NCBI GenBank assembly: GCA_963169745.1
Contig: CAUJCU010000017.1
Location: 186,001 to 250,000, forward strand
Reading direction: 5' to 3'
DNA: 64,000 nt
Source of the DNA: Bacteroidota bacterium
GTDB lineage: Bacteria; Bacteroidota; Bacteroidia; UBA4408
Shown: positions 53,584 to 61,979 of the stretch, piece after piece
How positions within the stretch are numbered: position 1 is the stretch's first letter
How the letters are laid out: every line of letters begins with the position of its first letter
Translations under genes and position numbers: made by a program
The notes under the pieces: model-generated
What the model saw: the letters and a program-made list of their open reading frames with translations, nothing else
Database searches by the model: none
What the model was told of the DNA's origin: nothing

Positions 53584-54411
53584 CTATTTATCTAATTTTT
53601 TCGTGCCTTTTGTTGGGGGCAAGAAATTTTCATTTGTTATCACTTTTTTTCCTGTTTTTTGTTCCAATGCGCGTCTTGCATCTTTAGCAATCTTACCGCC
53701 TTTCTTTCCCGCGATGGCATTTTGCTGAATGCCTTTTGCTTTTTCTGTTTCGGCAATTTGGCGTGTGGAGAGTTCTGCTAAAGCTGTAAAAATCAATTCA
53801 GCTTCGCTCATGTGGTCTCGTAGATTTTGTGATTTCAGGCCTTTTAAATCTTTATGCTTCTTAACTGTTAAGCCGGTCCACTCCTGATGTATAATATTGG
53901 TTAGGAAGGCAAACTCATCAGATTTTTGGACACCGCTTTCCTTCCAATAATCGGTCAGTTTATTTCGGGTTTCTTGCCCGGTCATTCGTTGCTGAATCCA
54001 TTTTTCACTTCTACCCAATTTTTGCCAATTTTCTCTGGCTCTTTCGATGCTTTGTTCAGGGTCAGCGATTTCTTGCATTCTTTCATATCCAACTTTAGCT
54101 AACCATTGTTTAAATGGCTCTGCCTTTGGTGAAGGAATGGATTGAATCAGGCGGAGTAGATTAGGCGTATCCAAACAATCTGTTGCATACTTTTTACCAT
54201 CAGCAGCTTCAAATTTCAGTTGTACGATATTTTCGTACAACTGACTTCCTTCCTTGGTGAGTTTCTTTTTCAAATCGCTCCAATACCTTTTTGGAATACT
54301 GCTTCCAGTAAGTATTTCTATCACATCTATCACTGAAAAATACCATGTTTCCGTTTTTTCATCCCAATGGGTTCTTACTTTTTTGCTTTCAAATAGTTTG
54401 ATGTTGGTCAT
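53584..54411 (-). CDS. Bro-N domain protein (phage antirepressor/DinD-like)
   Basis: 275 residues. The Bro-N DNA-binding domain covers about 1-115: LFESKKVRTHWDEKTETWYF then SVIDVIEILTGSSIPKRYW, and ATDCLDTPNLLRLIQSIPSPKAEPFKQWL. The rest resembles DinD-type C-terminal parts (IEQSIERARENW is similar; MTGQETRNKLTDYWKESGV, FAFLTNIIHQEWTGL, MSEAELIFTALAELSTRQIA), ending in a Lys-rich tail (KKGGKIAKDARRALEQKTG). Bro-N proteins regulate phage genes or respond to DNA damage. The ATG overlaps the upstream TGA by 4 bases (ATGA), a sign of coupled translation. Confidence 0.85.
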   Translation of the reverse strand: MTNIKLFESKKVRTHWDEKTETWYFSVIDVIEILTGSSIPKRYWSDLKKKLTKEGSQLYENIVQLKFEAADGKKYATDCLDTPNLLRLIQSIPSPKAEPFKQWLAKVGYERMQEIADPEQSIERARENWQKLGRSEKWIQQRMTGQETRNKLTDYWKESGVQKSDEFAFLTNIIHQEWTGLTVKKHKDLKGLKSQNLRDHMSEAELIFTALAELSTRQIAETEKAKGIQQNAIAGKKGGKIAKDARRALEQKTGKKVITNENFLPPTKGTKKLDK

Positions 54412-54611
54412 TGAATTTTAATTAAATCAGTTTTAAAATATGCTGAAACCTTTTCTTCTTTTTCATAAGGATTGAAGTATAAGTCTCCATCTTCCTTTTT
54501 ATAAACCTTTCTCGGAATTGGGTCAGTTTGCACATCTACTAAATCTCCAATAAAGATTTCATTATTGAATTTATCAAAGCATCTTTTAGTATTCAATTCA
54601 GTAGGTTTCAT
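54408..54611 (-). CDS. 67-residue protein between HNH nuclease and Bro-N protein
   Basis: Starts MKPTELNTKRCFDKFNNEIF, then GDLVDVQTDPIPRKVYKKED and ends YFKTDLIKIQ. Both its ends overlap its neighbours by 4 bases (ATGA), so the three genes are translated in coupled fashion. Its size and SH3-like beta pattern (IGDLVDVQ) would suit a small regulator or accessory binding domain, but this is only a guess. I know no family. Confidence 0.7.
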   Translation of the reverse strand: MKPTELNTKRCFDKFNNEIFIGDLVDVQTDPIPRKVYKKEDGDLYFNPYEKEEKVSAYFKTDLIKIQ

Positions 54612-55585
54612 TTTTTAAAAATATTCTTAAAATGCCAGTGAAAATTATTGGCTGAAGGAAAATAACTTTCTAAAGATGGTAAGTTGATAATTTTGTTTTC
54701 AAACGCCCTTATACTATAACTCGTTTCATCTTCCCTGAAAGTATTTGAAACAACAACTCTATAATTTTCATCAATCGTCATCAATCCCCTGTCAAATGCT
54801 CTGTGTAAGTTCGGGCATAAAGCAATTCCATTCGTTACCGTATCGTCATAACTTACACTGAATGGCACAATGTGACAAGCATCTATCATAGATACATTAA
54901 CAGTTGCATCAATCTTCATCCCTGATATGCAACATGTGTTGTTGTAAATTTTCGGAATTTCTCTTTTGAATAGGCTTCCACGAAGGAATATTTCTTCTTC
55001 GTTTTTTTGTTCGAGTAATTTCTTGATTTCCTGTCGATATTCTTCGGATGGTTCTTTAAGAATTTTATTTTCTATGTCGTCAAATATACTTTGCTGAGCG
55101 CCTTCTATATTGTTGAAATTGCCTTTACTGTTTGGAAAATATTCATCCAATAAAAACTGCATCAAAATTTCATTGCTCTTCTTATCTTTCATTAATGTGC
55201 ATAACGCATCGTCAATGAATGCACAATCAACTGCAACATTCAGATTGGCAAGACTTCGCATGGATGCTGATAGGTGAAGAATATTTTCAAAACCTGGATT
55301 TGGAATGAGTTTCCAGAATTTATCGCTTGTTAAATGATAAAAGGGTAAAGCGAAACGGCAATCGTGATTTGTTGTAACAAGTGAATTCCAATTTGATATG
55401 AAGAGCGCTACTAACTCAGGGGTGATATAAATTCTTTGGTTGTTGTTAACTCCATTTTGGAATGTTTGTAATACAGAAATAAGCAAAACGGGTTTGTGTG
55501 GGGCAACTCCATGCGCCCTGTCAATTCGTAGCTTTTTGAATGCTTTGAGATATTTTTGTAAAAGTTCTTGTAGCTTGTTCGTCAT
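54608..55585 (-). CDS. HNH_2 endonuclease with APHKP-type N-terminal domain
   Basis: 325 residues, first gene of the operon. The C-terminal HNH_2 nuclease is clear at about 215-275: CCISGMKIDA, DACHIVPFS (first His), NGIALCPNLHRAFDRGLMTI (Asn and second His). The N-terminal half starts LRIDRAHGVAPHKPVLLISV and has HDCRFALPFYHLTSDKFWKL. The APHKPxLLL pattern recalls the sulfur-binding domain of phosphorothioate-dependent McrA-type restriction enzymes, in which the same order (binding domain, HNH) is found. A type IV-like nuclease that senses modified DNA is the best reading; specificity is inferred. Start is fixed: an in-frame stop lies 4 codons upstream. Confidence 0.85.
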   Translation of the reverse strand: MTNKLQELLQKYLKAFKKLRIDRAHGVAPHKPVLLISVLQTFQNGVNNNQRIYITPELVALFISNWNSLVTTNHDCRFALPFYHLTSDKFWKLIPNPGFENILHLSASMRSLANLNVAVDCAFIDDALCTLMKDKKSNEILMQFLLDEYFPNSKGNFNNIEGAQQSIFDDIENKILKEPSEEYRQEIKKLLEQKNEEEIFLRGSLFKREIPKIYNNTCCISGMKIDATVNVSMIDACHIVPFSVSYDDTVTNGIALCPNLHRAFDRGLMTIDENYRVVVSNTFREDETSYSIRAFENKIINLPSLESYFPSANNFHWHFKNIFKK

Positions 55586-55637
55586 TGAGATACTGGTCTA
55601 TAATTTCGTTTTCTAAATGCTGTATGTTTAATGACAT
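55524..55637 (-). pseudogene. Truncated start of a gene resembling dndC
   Basis: A 37-codon frame starting ATG at 55637: MSLNIQHLENEIIDQYLND, then EQATRTFTKISQSIQKATN and TGA. The first 19 residues resemble the N-terminus of Bacteroidota DndC proteins, where a YLxDxRPW-type segment leads to the SGGKDST PAPS-reductase motif. After residue 19 the frame runs into the HNH gene, 62 bases of which it overlaps in another frame, so everything beyond is chance coding. It also covers the right inverted repeat (HLENE, like HLEND at the left). Resemblance is from memory and short. It could instead be a leader peptide. Confidence 0.3.
55606..55637 (-). repeat. Right inverted repeat of the accessory island
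   Basis: Reverse complement carries AGCATTTAGAAAACGA (55621-55606), identical to 51355-51370, preceded by a similar but gapped stretch up to 55637. It lies 20 bases upstream of the HNH start codon, in the leader of the operon. Confidence 0.65.
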
Positions 55638-56148
55638 AGTTGTTTCGCTTTTCTCTTGTTATTTTTTCATTTAGTACTAAAGTTTCTCTAATTGTTTAGC
55701 TTGCAAAGTAACCATTTTAAGCGATATGTTAGTTCAATTTCTCGCTGAAAATTGACTACTGCTCTGAACCCTGCACCAAATAAAGCCTTGGCAAAATTTT
55801 TTTTGTGCTGTGGGAGATTTTAACTTTTTTACTGCTCTGGCTTGTGTGTTTTAAAAACACTAAGATGTGATTGAACAAACCGAAGGATTTAAATTAAATT
55901 GAGATACCCTGTTTTTAAAACGGTAATGCCCAATTTGATCATTCGTATTTCACATAACTTGCACATGTACTCGAATACACCTATATAATAGAAGTTTACC
56001 GCTTTATGTATAGGTTTCAAAACAACATACCCTTATAGGCTAAAAACTGTAATTTATGTGTAGAAAAAAAACAGTATTCCATTTTGTTTAATACAAATAA
56101 GCGGCATTAAATAAGCTGTATTGTAACAAATACATTAATTATAAAAAA
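55638..56148. other. Gene-free stretch between the island and miaE
   Basis: About 510 bases. It must hold the promoter of the island operon (reading left), but I find no clear TTG/TAnnTTTG pair. No transposase, integrase or tRNA-like attachment sequence is visible. No terminator hairpin for miaE is obvious. Confidence 0.4.
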
Positions 56149-56730
56149 CTATCCGTGAACCGTTTCTTTATTTCCGTATTTAGCTATTACAGTAGCTTCA
56201 AAATCTAAAAATTCCTGCCAACGTTTTTCAACATCAATACCCTGTGAATATTGACGCGCTAATTTTAAAAATAAAGTGTAATGTTCGGCCTCACTAACCA
56301 TAAGCTCATGATAAAATGCTGCCAACTCTTTATCTTTAATATTTTCAGACAGTACTTTAAAACGTTCGCAACTTCGGGCTTCAATCATGGCCGAAAATAA
56401 GAGTCGGTCAACGAGCACAATGTGGCGCTTATAACCCTTTCGAATAAAGGCATACAGTTCATTTACATAACTGTCTTTTCGTTCAAATCCCAATTCAAAG
56501 TTACGTTCTAAAATAATTTGATGTACGCGTTTAAAATGCTCCAATTCTTCTTGTGCTAAGTCGAGCATTGCATTTACCAAATCTGTGTATTCAGGGTAAC
56601 TAACCGTAAGTGAAATGGCATTTGAAGCCGCTTTTTGTTCGCACCAAGCATGATCGGTTAATATTTCAGGAATATTCTCTTCTACAATATTAACCAAACG
56701 TGGGTCAGTTGGTAATTTTAATCGAAACAA
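56149..56730 (-). CDS. miaE: tRNA-(ms2io6A)-hydroxylase MiaE
   Basis: 193-residue non-haem di-iron monooxygenase that hydroxylates 2-methylthio-isopentenyl-A37 in tRNA. Ferritin-like four-helix bundle with iron ligands in two EExxH-type motifs: AQEELEHFKRVHQI near residue 78 and MVSEAEHYTLFLKLA near 147, plus Glu in IEARSCERFKVL near 114. The substrate requires MiaA (encoded at 35390) and MiaB, which is not in the window. Oxygen-requiring, so its presence fits an aerobic life. It is the first gene right of the island. Confidence 0.93.
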   Translation of the reverse strand: MFRLKLPTDPRLVNIVEENIPEILTDHAWCEQKAASNAISLTVSYPEYTDLVNAMLDLAQEELEHFKRVHQIILERNFELGFERKDSYVNELYAFIRKGYKRHIVLVDRLLFSAMIEARSCERFKVLSENIKDKELAAFYHELMVSEAEHYTLFLKLARQYSQGIDVEKRWQEFLDFEATVIAKYGNKETVHG

Positions 56731-56763
56731 TGCACTAAGAAATTTAAAATTGAGTAAAAAAAA

Positions 56764-57108
56764 TTATAAGTCCCACAGCGTGTATAAAGCATCAATGTAT
56801 TTATTTTCTTCTTTAGAGATAACCTTATCGGCCTTAACCAATTTAAACATGCAGTTTAAAAATCTATTTCGTTCTTCGGGGGTTGTTTGCCAATAGAAAT
56901 CATTTGCAACTTTTTCAAAGTGCTCCATAAAAAGGTCTTTAGGAAGTGTATTTAGTATGCGGTTATGTATTTCGAGGCTAACTAAACTCGGATGGTTCTC
57001 TTTTATGTATTGCAGTACCACTTTTTTTTCAGCAGCACTAAAATATCCATCTATTTCGCTAATGATTATCAGCATGTGATAACCAGCAATGGATTTATCA
57101 AATTTCAT
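56764..57108 (-). CDS. TerB-like helical protein
   Basis: 114 residues, all helical. The pattern ISEIDGYFSAAEKKVVLQYI and FKLVKADKVISKEENKYIDALYTLW matches TerB/DjlA-type domains: two motifs D-G-x-x-[ST]-x-x-E-x-x. Such domains bind metal or partner proteins, but tellurite resistance should not be assumed. It is 33 bases upstream of miaE on the same strand and may be co-transcribed. No signal peptide. Confidence 0.72.
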   Translation of the reverse strand: MKFDKSIAGYHMLIIISEIDGYFSAAEKKVVLQYIKENHPSLVSLEIHNRILNTLPKDLFMEHFEKVANDFYWQTTPEERNRFLNCMFKLVKADKVISKEENKYIDALYTLWDL

Positions 57109-57187
57109 AATATTTATTTGTAAAAAAATCTATGGCAAGATAAAAAAACAAGTGATTTCTACAAAATTTAGTACTTGCCAAGGTTGT

Positions 57188-58147
57188 TTATTTATTAAAA
57201 TGGTTAATGATTAATGAAGCCAGTTCAATTCCAATACGTTCTTGCGCTTCGTTAGTAGCTGCTCCAATATGAGGTGTAAGTGAAATGTTTGGGTGCTCTA
57301 GAAGCTGTTTGCTTGGGTTGGGTTCGTTTTCAAATACGTCTAAAGCTGCGTGGGTTATGTGTTTGGTGTTAAGTCCTTGAATTAATGCCTCTTCATCAAT
57401 TACTCCACCACGGGAAGCATTTACCAGGCAAATACCCTTTTTCATTTGTGCAATTTCTTCTTTTCCTATAATTTTTCCACCAGGAACATGAACTGTTATA
57501 AAGTCACTATTTTGCAATACTTCATTCAGGCTTACCGTATTTATTGTAATAACCGGTGGGCTTGCTAAACCAATAATATCAAGGTTTATTTCTGCTGATT
57601 TAATATAAGGATCATGACTTACTACTTTCATTCCCATACCTAGTGCTAATTGAGCTACTGCCTGGCCAATTCGCCCAATACCTATAATACCTAAAGTTTT
57701 GCCTTTAAGCTCTATACCTTGAGCGTATTTCTTTTTTAAATCACCAAAATGAGCAGCTCCGTTTATAGGCATTTGCCTATTGCTATCATAAAGAGAGCGA
57801 CACATCGAAAACAAATGAGCAAAAACCAATTCGGCAACTGAGTTTGACGATGCAGCCGGGGTATTGTAAACAGCAATACCTTTACTAATGGCATATTCTA
57901 CATCAATATTATCCATACCTACACCACCACGACCTATTAATTTTAATACGGGGCAAGCGTCTATTAGTTCTTTACGTACTTTAGTTGCAGAGCGCACTGT
58001 TAAAGCTTGATAGCCATTTTTGTTGATCGCCTCAATTAATTGTTCTTGAGGTACTTTTTGGGTTATTACTTCAAAACCTTGGGCTTGTAAAAGAGCCTTT
58101 CCTCCATCATCTATACCATCGTTTGCTAATAACTTTACTGTTGTCAT
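57188..58147 (-). CDS. serA: D-3-phosphoglycerate dehydrogenase (short type)
   Basis: 319-residue NAD-dependent D-2-hydroxyacid dehydrogenase. The Rossmann motif GIIGIGRIGQAVAQ is near 150, and catalytic residues are Arg in VNASRGGVIDEEAL near 240, Glu in DVFENEPNPSK, and His in LTPHIGAATNEA. It lacks the ACT regulatory domain of E. coli SerA, as usual in Bacteroidota. It starts 32 bases after serC, so both first steps of serine synthesis from 3-phosphoglycerate are encoded together; this fixes the substrate better than the fold alone. Confidence 0.93.
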   Translation of the reverse strand: MTTVKLLANDGIDDGGKALLQAQGFEVITQKVPQEQLIEAINKNGYQALTVRSATKVRKELIDACPVLKLIGRGGVGMDNIDVEYAISKGIAVYNTPAASSNSVAELVFAHLFSMCRSLYDSNRQMPINGAAHFGDLKKKYAQGIELKGKTLGIIGIGRIGQAVAQLALGMGMKVVSHDPYIKSAEINLDIIGLASPPVITINTVSLNEVLQNSDFITVHVPGGKIIGKEEIAQMKKGICLVNASRGGVIDEEALIQGLNTKHITHAALDVFENEPNPSKQLLEHPNISLTPHIGAATNEAQERIGIELASLIINHFNK

Positions 58148-58179
58148 ATAAAATAAATTTAAAATTAATTGTAGGGCTA

Positions 58180-59256
58180 TCAGCCATTTGTTTTTTCAAA
58201 ATGCTGCATCACTTCTACTAAAGTTTTTACGCTTTCTATAGGAAGTGCATTGTAAAGTGAAGCGCGATAACCACCTACATCGCGGTGTCCACGAATTCCA
58301 CTCAAATTGGCATCTTTAGCCAACTTATCAAATATAATTTCCTTTTCGGGGTTTTCCAAAACAAAGGTTACATTCATTAAACTGCGGTCTTCCACAGCAC
58401 AGGTACCTTTAAAAAGTGGGTTTCTGTCAATTTCCGAATATAAAAGTGCTGCTTTTTGATTGTTCATTTTTTCAATATGAGCTATTCCTCCGTTTTTTAT
58501 TAACCACTCTAAGGTAAGCATAGTTACATATATAGGAAAAACAGGAGGCGTGTTATACATTGACTGTCCTTTAATGTGAACAAGGTAATCGAGCATAGAA
58601 AGCATTTTACGCTCTGTTTTTCCTAAAATACTTTTTCTAACGGCCACCATTGTAGCTCCTGCAGGTCCCATATTTTTTTGGGCTCCGGCATAAATCAAAC
58701 TAAAATCATTTCCATTAACCTCTCTGCTAAAAATATCGCTGCTCATATCGCAAACAAGCGGAACAGATGTTTTAGGAAACGTTTTTATTTGGGTTCCATA
58801 AATAGTATTGTTGCTGGTTAAATGAAAATAATCAAGGTCGTTAGGGATTTCATAATTTTTGGGGATATAGTTGAACTTTCGATCTTCACTCGAGGCCACA
58901 ACAACGGTGTTTCCTAAAAGTTTAACTTCTTTTATTGCCTTACTTGCCCACACTCCGGTATTCAAATAACCGGCTTTACCCGTTGTGCTCAACAAATTAT
59001 AGGGAACCATAGCAAATTGCATACTTGCACCACCTCCTAAAAAAATCACTTCAAAATCATCATCCAAATGAAGTAAATTCTTCACCATATTGCGTGTATT
59101 GTTAATTACCGCCTCAAAATTTTTACTACGATGTGAGATTTCTAGTAGGGAGAGATTAAGATTATCAAAATTAATACAAGCATTTGCAGCCTGTTTTAAG
59201 ACCTCTTGGGGTAAAATTCCAGGGCCGGCACTAAAGTTGTGAACTTTTGTAGTCAT
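58180..59256 (-). CDS. serC: Phosphoserine aminotransferase
   Basis: 358-residue PLP enzyme converting 3-phosphohydroxypyruvate and glutamate to phosphoserine and 2-oxoglutarate. Signatures: VHNFSAGPGILPQEVLKQ at the start, LGGGASMQFAMVPYNLL near 74, the PLP Lys in IYAGAQKNMGPAGATMV near 195, and GIRGHRDVGGYRASLYNALP near 330. Normal length. It is the upstream gene of serA. Confidence 0.96.
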   Translation of the reverse strand: MTTKVHNFSAGPGILPQEVLKQAANACINFDNLNLSLLEISHRSKNFEAVINNTRNMVKNLLHLDDDFEVIFLGGGASMQFAMVPYNLLSTTGKAGYLNTGVWASKAIKEVKLLGNTVVVASSEDRKFNYIPKNYEIPNDLDYFHLTSNNTIYGTQIKTFPKTSVPLVCDMSSDIFSREVNGNDFSLIYAGAQKNMGPAGATMVAVRKSILGKTERKMLSMLDYLVHIKGQSMYNTPPVFPIYVTMLTLEWLIKNGGIAHIEKMNNQKAALLYSEIDRNPLFKGTCAVEDRSLMNVTFVLENPEKEIIFDKLAKDANLSGIRGHRDVGGYRASLYNALPIESVKTLVEVMQHFEKTNG

Positions 59257-59309
59257 AAATTTTTATTTTTTGCTAAGTTATATATTTTAAAGCTGAACGG
59301 AGTATTAAT

Positions 59310-61901
59310 TTATTGTAAATCGTACCAATCACGTCTTCTACTTAGTTTTAAATCTTGCAATACACTCGATTTTACATTAATATCAATAGAATAGCTTTTT
59401 CTAAAGCCAAAAGGTACCATATTAAGTCGAATTTCCCAACAGTGTAAGTCGCGATAAACATTCATGCTGGTGTAGGTAAACTTATTTTGAACCATATCAT
59501 AACCTGAGTTAAAGCCCACTTTCCAATTTTGGGTAACATTAACATCACCGCTAAATGAAACAGTTTGTGTAGTGGTAGAAATAAAATTAGGCTTATTATA
59601 AATGTAATTATAGCTTATATTAAGTGTCCAAGGTATATTAAAGTCAACATATTGATAACGATAACGATTTATTTCATCAAGTTCTTCTTTTGTGGCGTTT
59701 TTTGATTCGGTGCGTGGTTTTGCTTTTTTGCTTTTTAAATTTAAACCTACCGAAACACTCATCGTAGTTAGTCGAGCCAATTTTATTGACTGATTAATAA
59801 TATATTCATTAATTCTCCTTCCGCTGTTTGGATCAAGACTGTATGGGTCGGCACCGGCATTAACATTGATGTTAACAAAATCAATGGGTGTGGTTCTTAA
59901 ATTCATATTGATGGTGGACAGTTGAAAAGAGTCAGCCATAACATTATAGCGCGAGTCAAAGCTTAGGTTTTCAAATATTTTAATTTTTTTGAAACCGCTA
60001 ATAGTGTCTTTAGATGATCTAACTTTCATTTCAAGATTATTTACAAAACCCATATTTACGAAACCCGATTGAGTTTGAGATGGGGCTCCAAACATGGCTC
60101 CTTCAAAAGCGCTATAGGTTGTAGTACTACCAGATGAATTAGTCATTACTGTATTGTAGCCTGAAAGGCCGGGATTATAAGTAAAACCGGCCGATGGTGT
60201 AATTACGTGTCGTATGGCTTTAACATTTCCGGCTTTTAACTGGTACATACCATAAATAATAGTACGCAGTGAGGCATTGATACTTAAATCTTTAGCTCTT
60301 GAAAATTTTTGAATAGTATCGGTAACTACACGGTTAAGTTCGCTATCAAAAGATTTCCGAATGGATTGCAAATACCAAGACTCGGTATAAGTTGCCGTTG
60401 GGCTAAGGGTAAAGTATTTTAGTAGTTTTACAGAGGTGGTTATTGGGATAACATGGTTAGCACCTTTGTTTACTTCCTTATTCCAATTTACTTTTCCAGC
60501 ATACAACAGCGTATCAATGGTAGATATTTGAGCTCTTGTTGAATTCGTATAAGTAATTCCAATATCCTGATACCATTTTTTGGTTCCGGAAGCGTTTTTG
60601 AATTTAAAAGGATAAAAACGATTTACGGCATAAGTAAGTTCGGGAGCGCTAATATCAAATTTTCTATTGGACGTATTTTGTGACTGACGAGCACTTAAAG
60701 TAAGATTGCTATGTGTAAATGTTTTGGTGTACTGTACCGATGACTGGAATGTGTTTGCTAATATATCACCCGTATTTGTGGCATTTAATTGATTGTATGA
60801 ACTGGTTCCAAAATTTACATTGGCACTAAATCGGCTCGATGGGTTTGCCTTAGCATCTTGGGTATGATTCCAGCGCACAAAAAAATCTTTTCGTTTTTGA
60901 AAATTGGGAAAGCCCTCCTCTCCCATTTTAAAGACTGCATAACTAATGCTGGCATTGCCGGTATATTTATAGATATTGGCATATTGACTTTCTGTTCTAA
61001 GAGCCCAACTGCCTCGTGTATAAATATCACCTCGCAGAAGCAAATCTACATGGTCATTAATTCCCCAATAATAGCCCCCATCTTTTAAAAAGAAACCATA
61101 ATTGTTGGCCTCTCCGTATGTAGGCATTAAAATACCATTTGCCCTACCTTTAGTGTTCGGAAAAAAACCGAATGGCAAGGCTAATGGAGTAGGAATTCCG
61201 GCTATAACCAAGTTAGCAGGGCCCGTAATTATTTTATCATCGGGTATTACTTTTAGTTTACTTAATGCAAAATGAAAATGCGGCTTTTCTAAATTACAGG
61301 TTGTATAAACCCCGTGCTGCATATAGGTTACATTATTACTGTCTTTTTTTACACTTTCGCCTCTAAGGTAATTTTCACCTTCGATGGTGCTTATATCTTT
61401 AATTTTACCTTTTTTAGTTTTGGTGTTATAAATCATGTGTTTCGCATTAAAGTTTTGAGTGCCATCACTAAACTCAGGATTTTCGACCATTTTATCCAAA
61501 CTATCAGGAACTCCATGCGCTGTAACCAAGTTCTTTTCCTGGTCCATTGCAATTACTCCGGCTTTTAAATTAACTTCACCATACTGCACTTCGGCTTTTC
61601 CAAACATATAAACTTTTTGACTGTCAACAACAAATACTATGCTATCCTCAGCTTGGTACTTAACAACTTCATCAATTGCATTTTTTGAGATTTTTAAACT
61701 ATCTTTTTTAATTTTATTTGCATTTATTGAATCTGAAATTATAGAATCTGTATGTACAATACTGTCATGAATTGAATGCATAGCAGGCACAGACAGAGCA
61801 TCTGAAAAAGAATACCAGAACAGCATTACTGTTAGCGGCAATAAAACACCTGTATATCTAATATGCTTTTTAATCCTAAAAACGATTTCTGTTTCAGCCA
61901 C
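59310..61901 (-). CDS. lptD: LPS assembly protein LptD (Bacteroidota type), GTG start
   Basis: 863 residues. After a signal-like segment (TGVLLPLTVMLFWYSFSDALS) comes an OstA/LptA-like domain (VYMFGKAEVQYGEVNLKAGVIAMD near 112-135; DGTQNFNAKHMIYNTKTKKGKI), then a large barrel with segments such as ALPFGFFPNTKGRANGILMPTYGEA near 240 and many alternating strands. LptD inserts lipopolysaccharide into the outer leaflet; it fits the LpxD gene in the window. It has no ATG at the predicted beginning: the start at 61901 is GTG (GTG-GCT-GAA). An inner ATG in VMLFW is too late. A hairpin precedes it. Confidence 0.87.
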   Translation of the reverse strand: MAETEIVFRIKKHIRYTGVLLPLTVMLFWYSFSDALSVPAMHSIHDSIVHTDSIISDSINANKIKKDSLKISKNAIDEVVKYQAEDSIVFVVDSQKVYMFGKAEVQYGEVNLKAGVIAMDQEKNLVTAHGVPDSLDKMVENPEFSDGTQNFNAKHMIYNTKTKKGKIKDISTIEGENYLRGESVKKDSNNVTYMQHGVYTTCNLEKPHFHFALSKLKVIPDDKIITGPANLVIAGIPTPLALPFGFFPNTKGRANGILMPTYGEANNYGFFLKDGGYYWGINDHVDLLLRGDIYTRGSWALRTESQYANIYKYTGNASISYAVFKMGEEGFPNFQKRKDFFVRWNHTQDAKANPSSRFSANVNFGTSSYNQLNATNTGDILANTFQSSVQYTKTFTHSNLTLSARQSQNTSNRKFDISAPELTYAVNRFYPFKFKNASGTKKWYQDIGITYTNSTRAQISTIDTLLYAGKVNWNKEVNKGANHVIPITTSVKLLKYFTLSPTATYTESWYLQSIRKSFDSELNRVVTDTIQKFSRAKDLSINASLRTIIYGMYQLKAGNVKAIRHVITPSAGFTYNPGLSGYNTVMTNSSGSTTTYSAFEGAMFGAPSQTQSGFVNMGFVNNLEMKVRSSKDTISGFKKIKIFENLSFDSRYNVMADSFQLSTINMNLRTTPIDFVNINVNAGADPYSLDPNSGRRINEYIINQSIKLARLTTMSVSVGLNLKSKKAKPRTESKNATKEELDEINRYRYQYVDFNIPWTLNISYNYIYNKPNFISTTTQTVSFSGDVNVTQNWKVGFNSGYDMVQNKFTYTSMNVYRDLHCWEIRLNMVPFGFRKSYSIDINVKSSVLQDLKLSRRRDWYDLQ

Positions 61902-61916
61902 AAATCTAAATAAATA

Positions 61917-61943
61917 GCCCTAAGTACCATAGGCACTTAGGGC
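61917..61943 (-). terminator. Hairpin between T9SS cargo gene and lptD
   Basis: GCCCTAAGT and ACTTAGGGC form a 9-bp stem (9-base loop), in the 78 bases between the stop of the cargo gene and the lptD start. T-rich but not a clean T-run afterwards, so a weak terminator or attenuator. Confidence 0.55.
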
Positions 61944-61979
61944 ATTCTTAACATGTTTTTATTTACAACAACTACTTTT

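Noticed and set aside
51341-55637. Insertion sequence or composite transposon
   Set aside because: Inverted repeats are present, but there is no transposase and no target duplication visible next to them, so I only call it a cassette.
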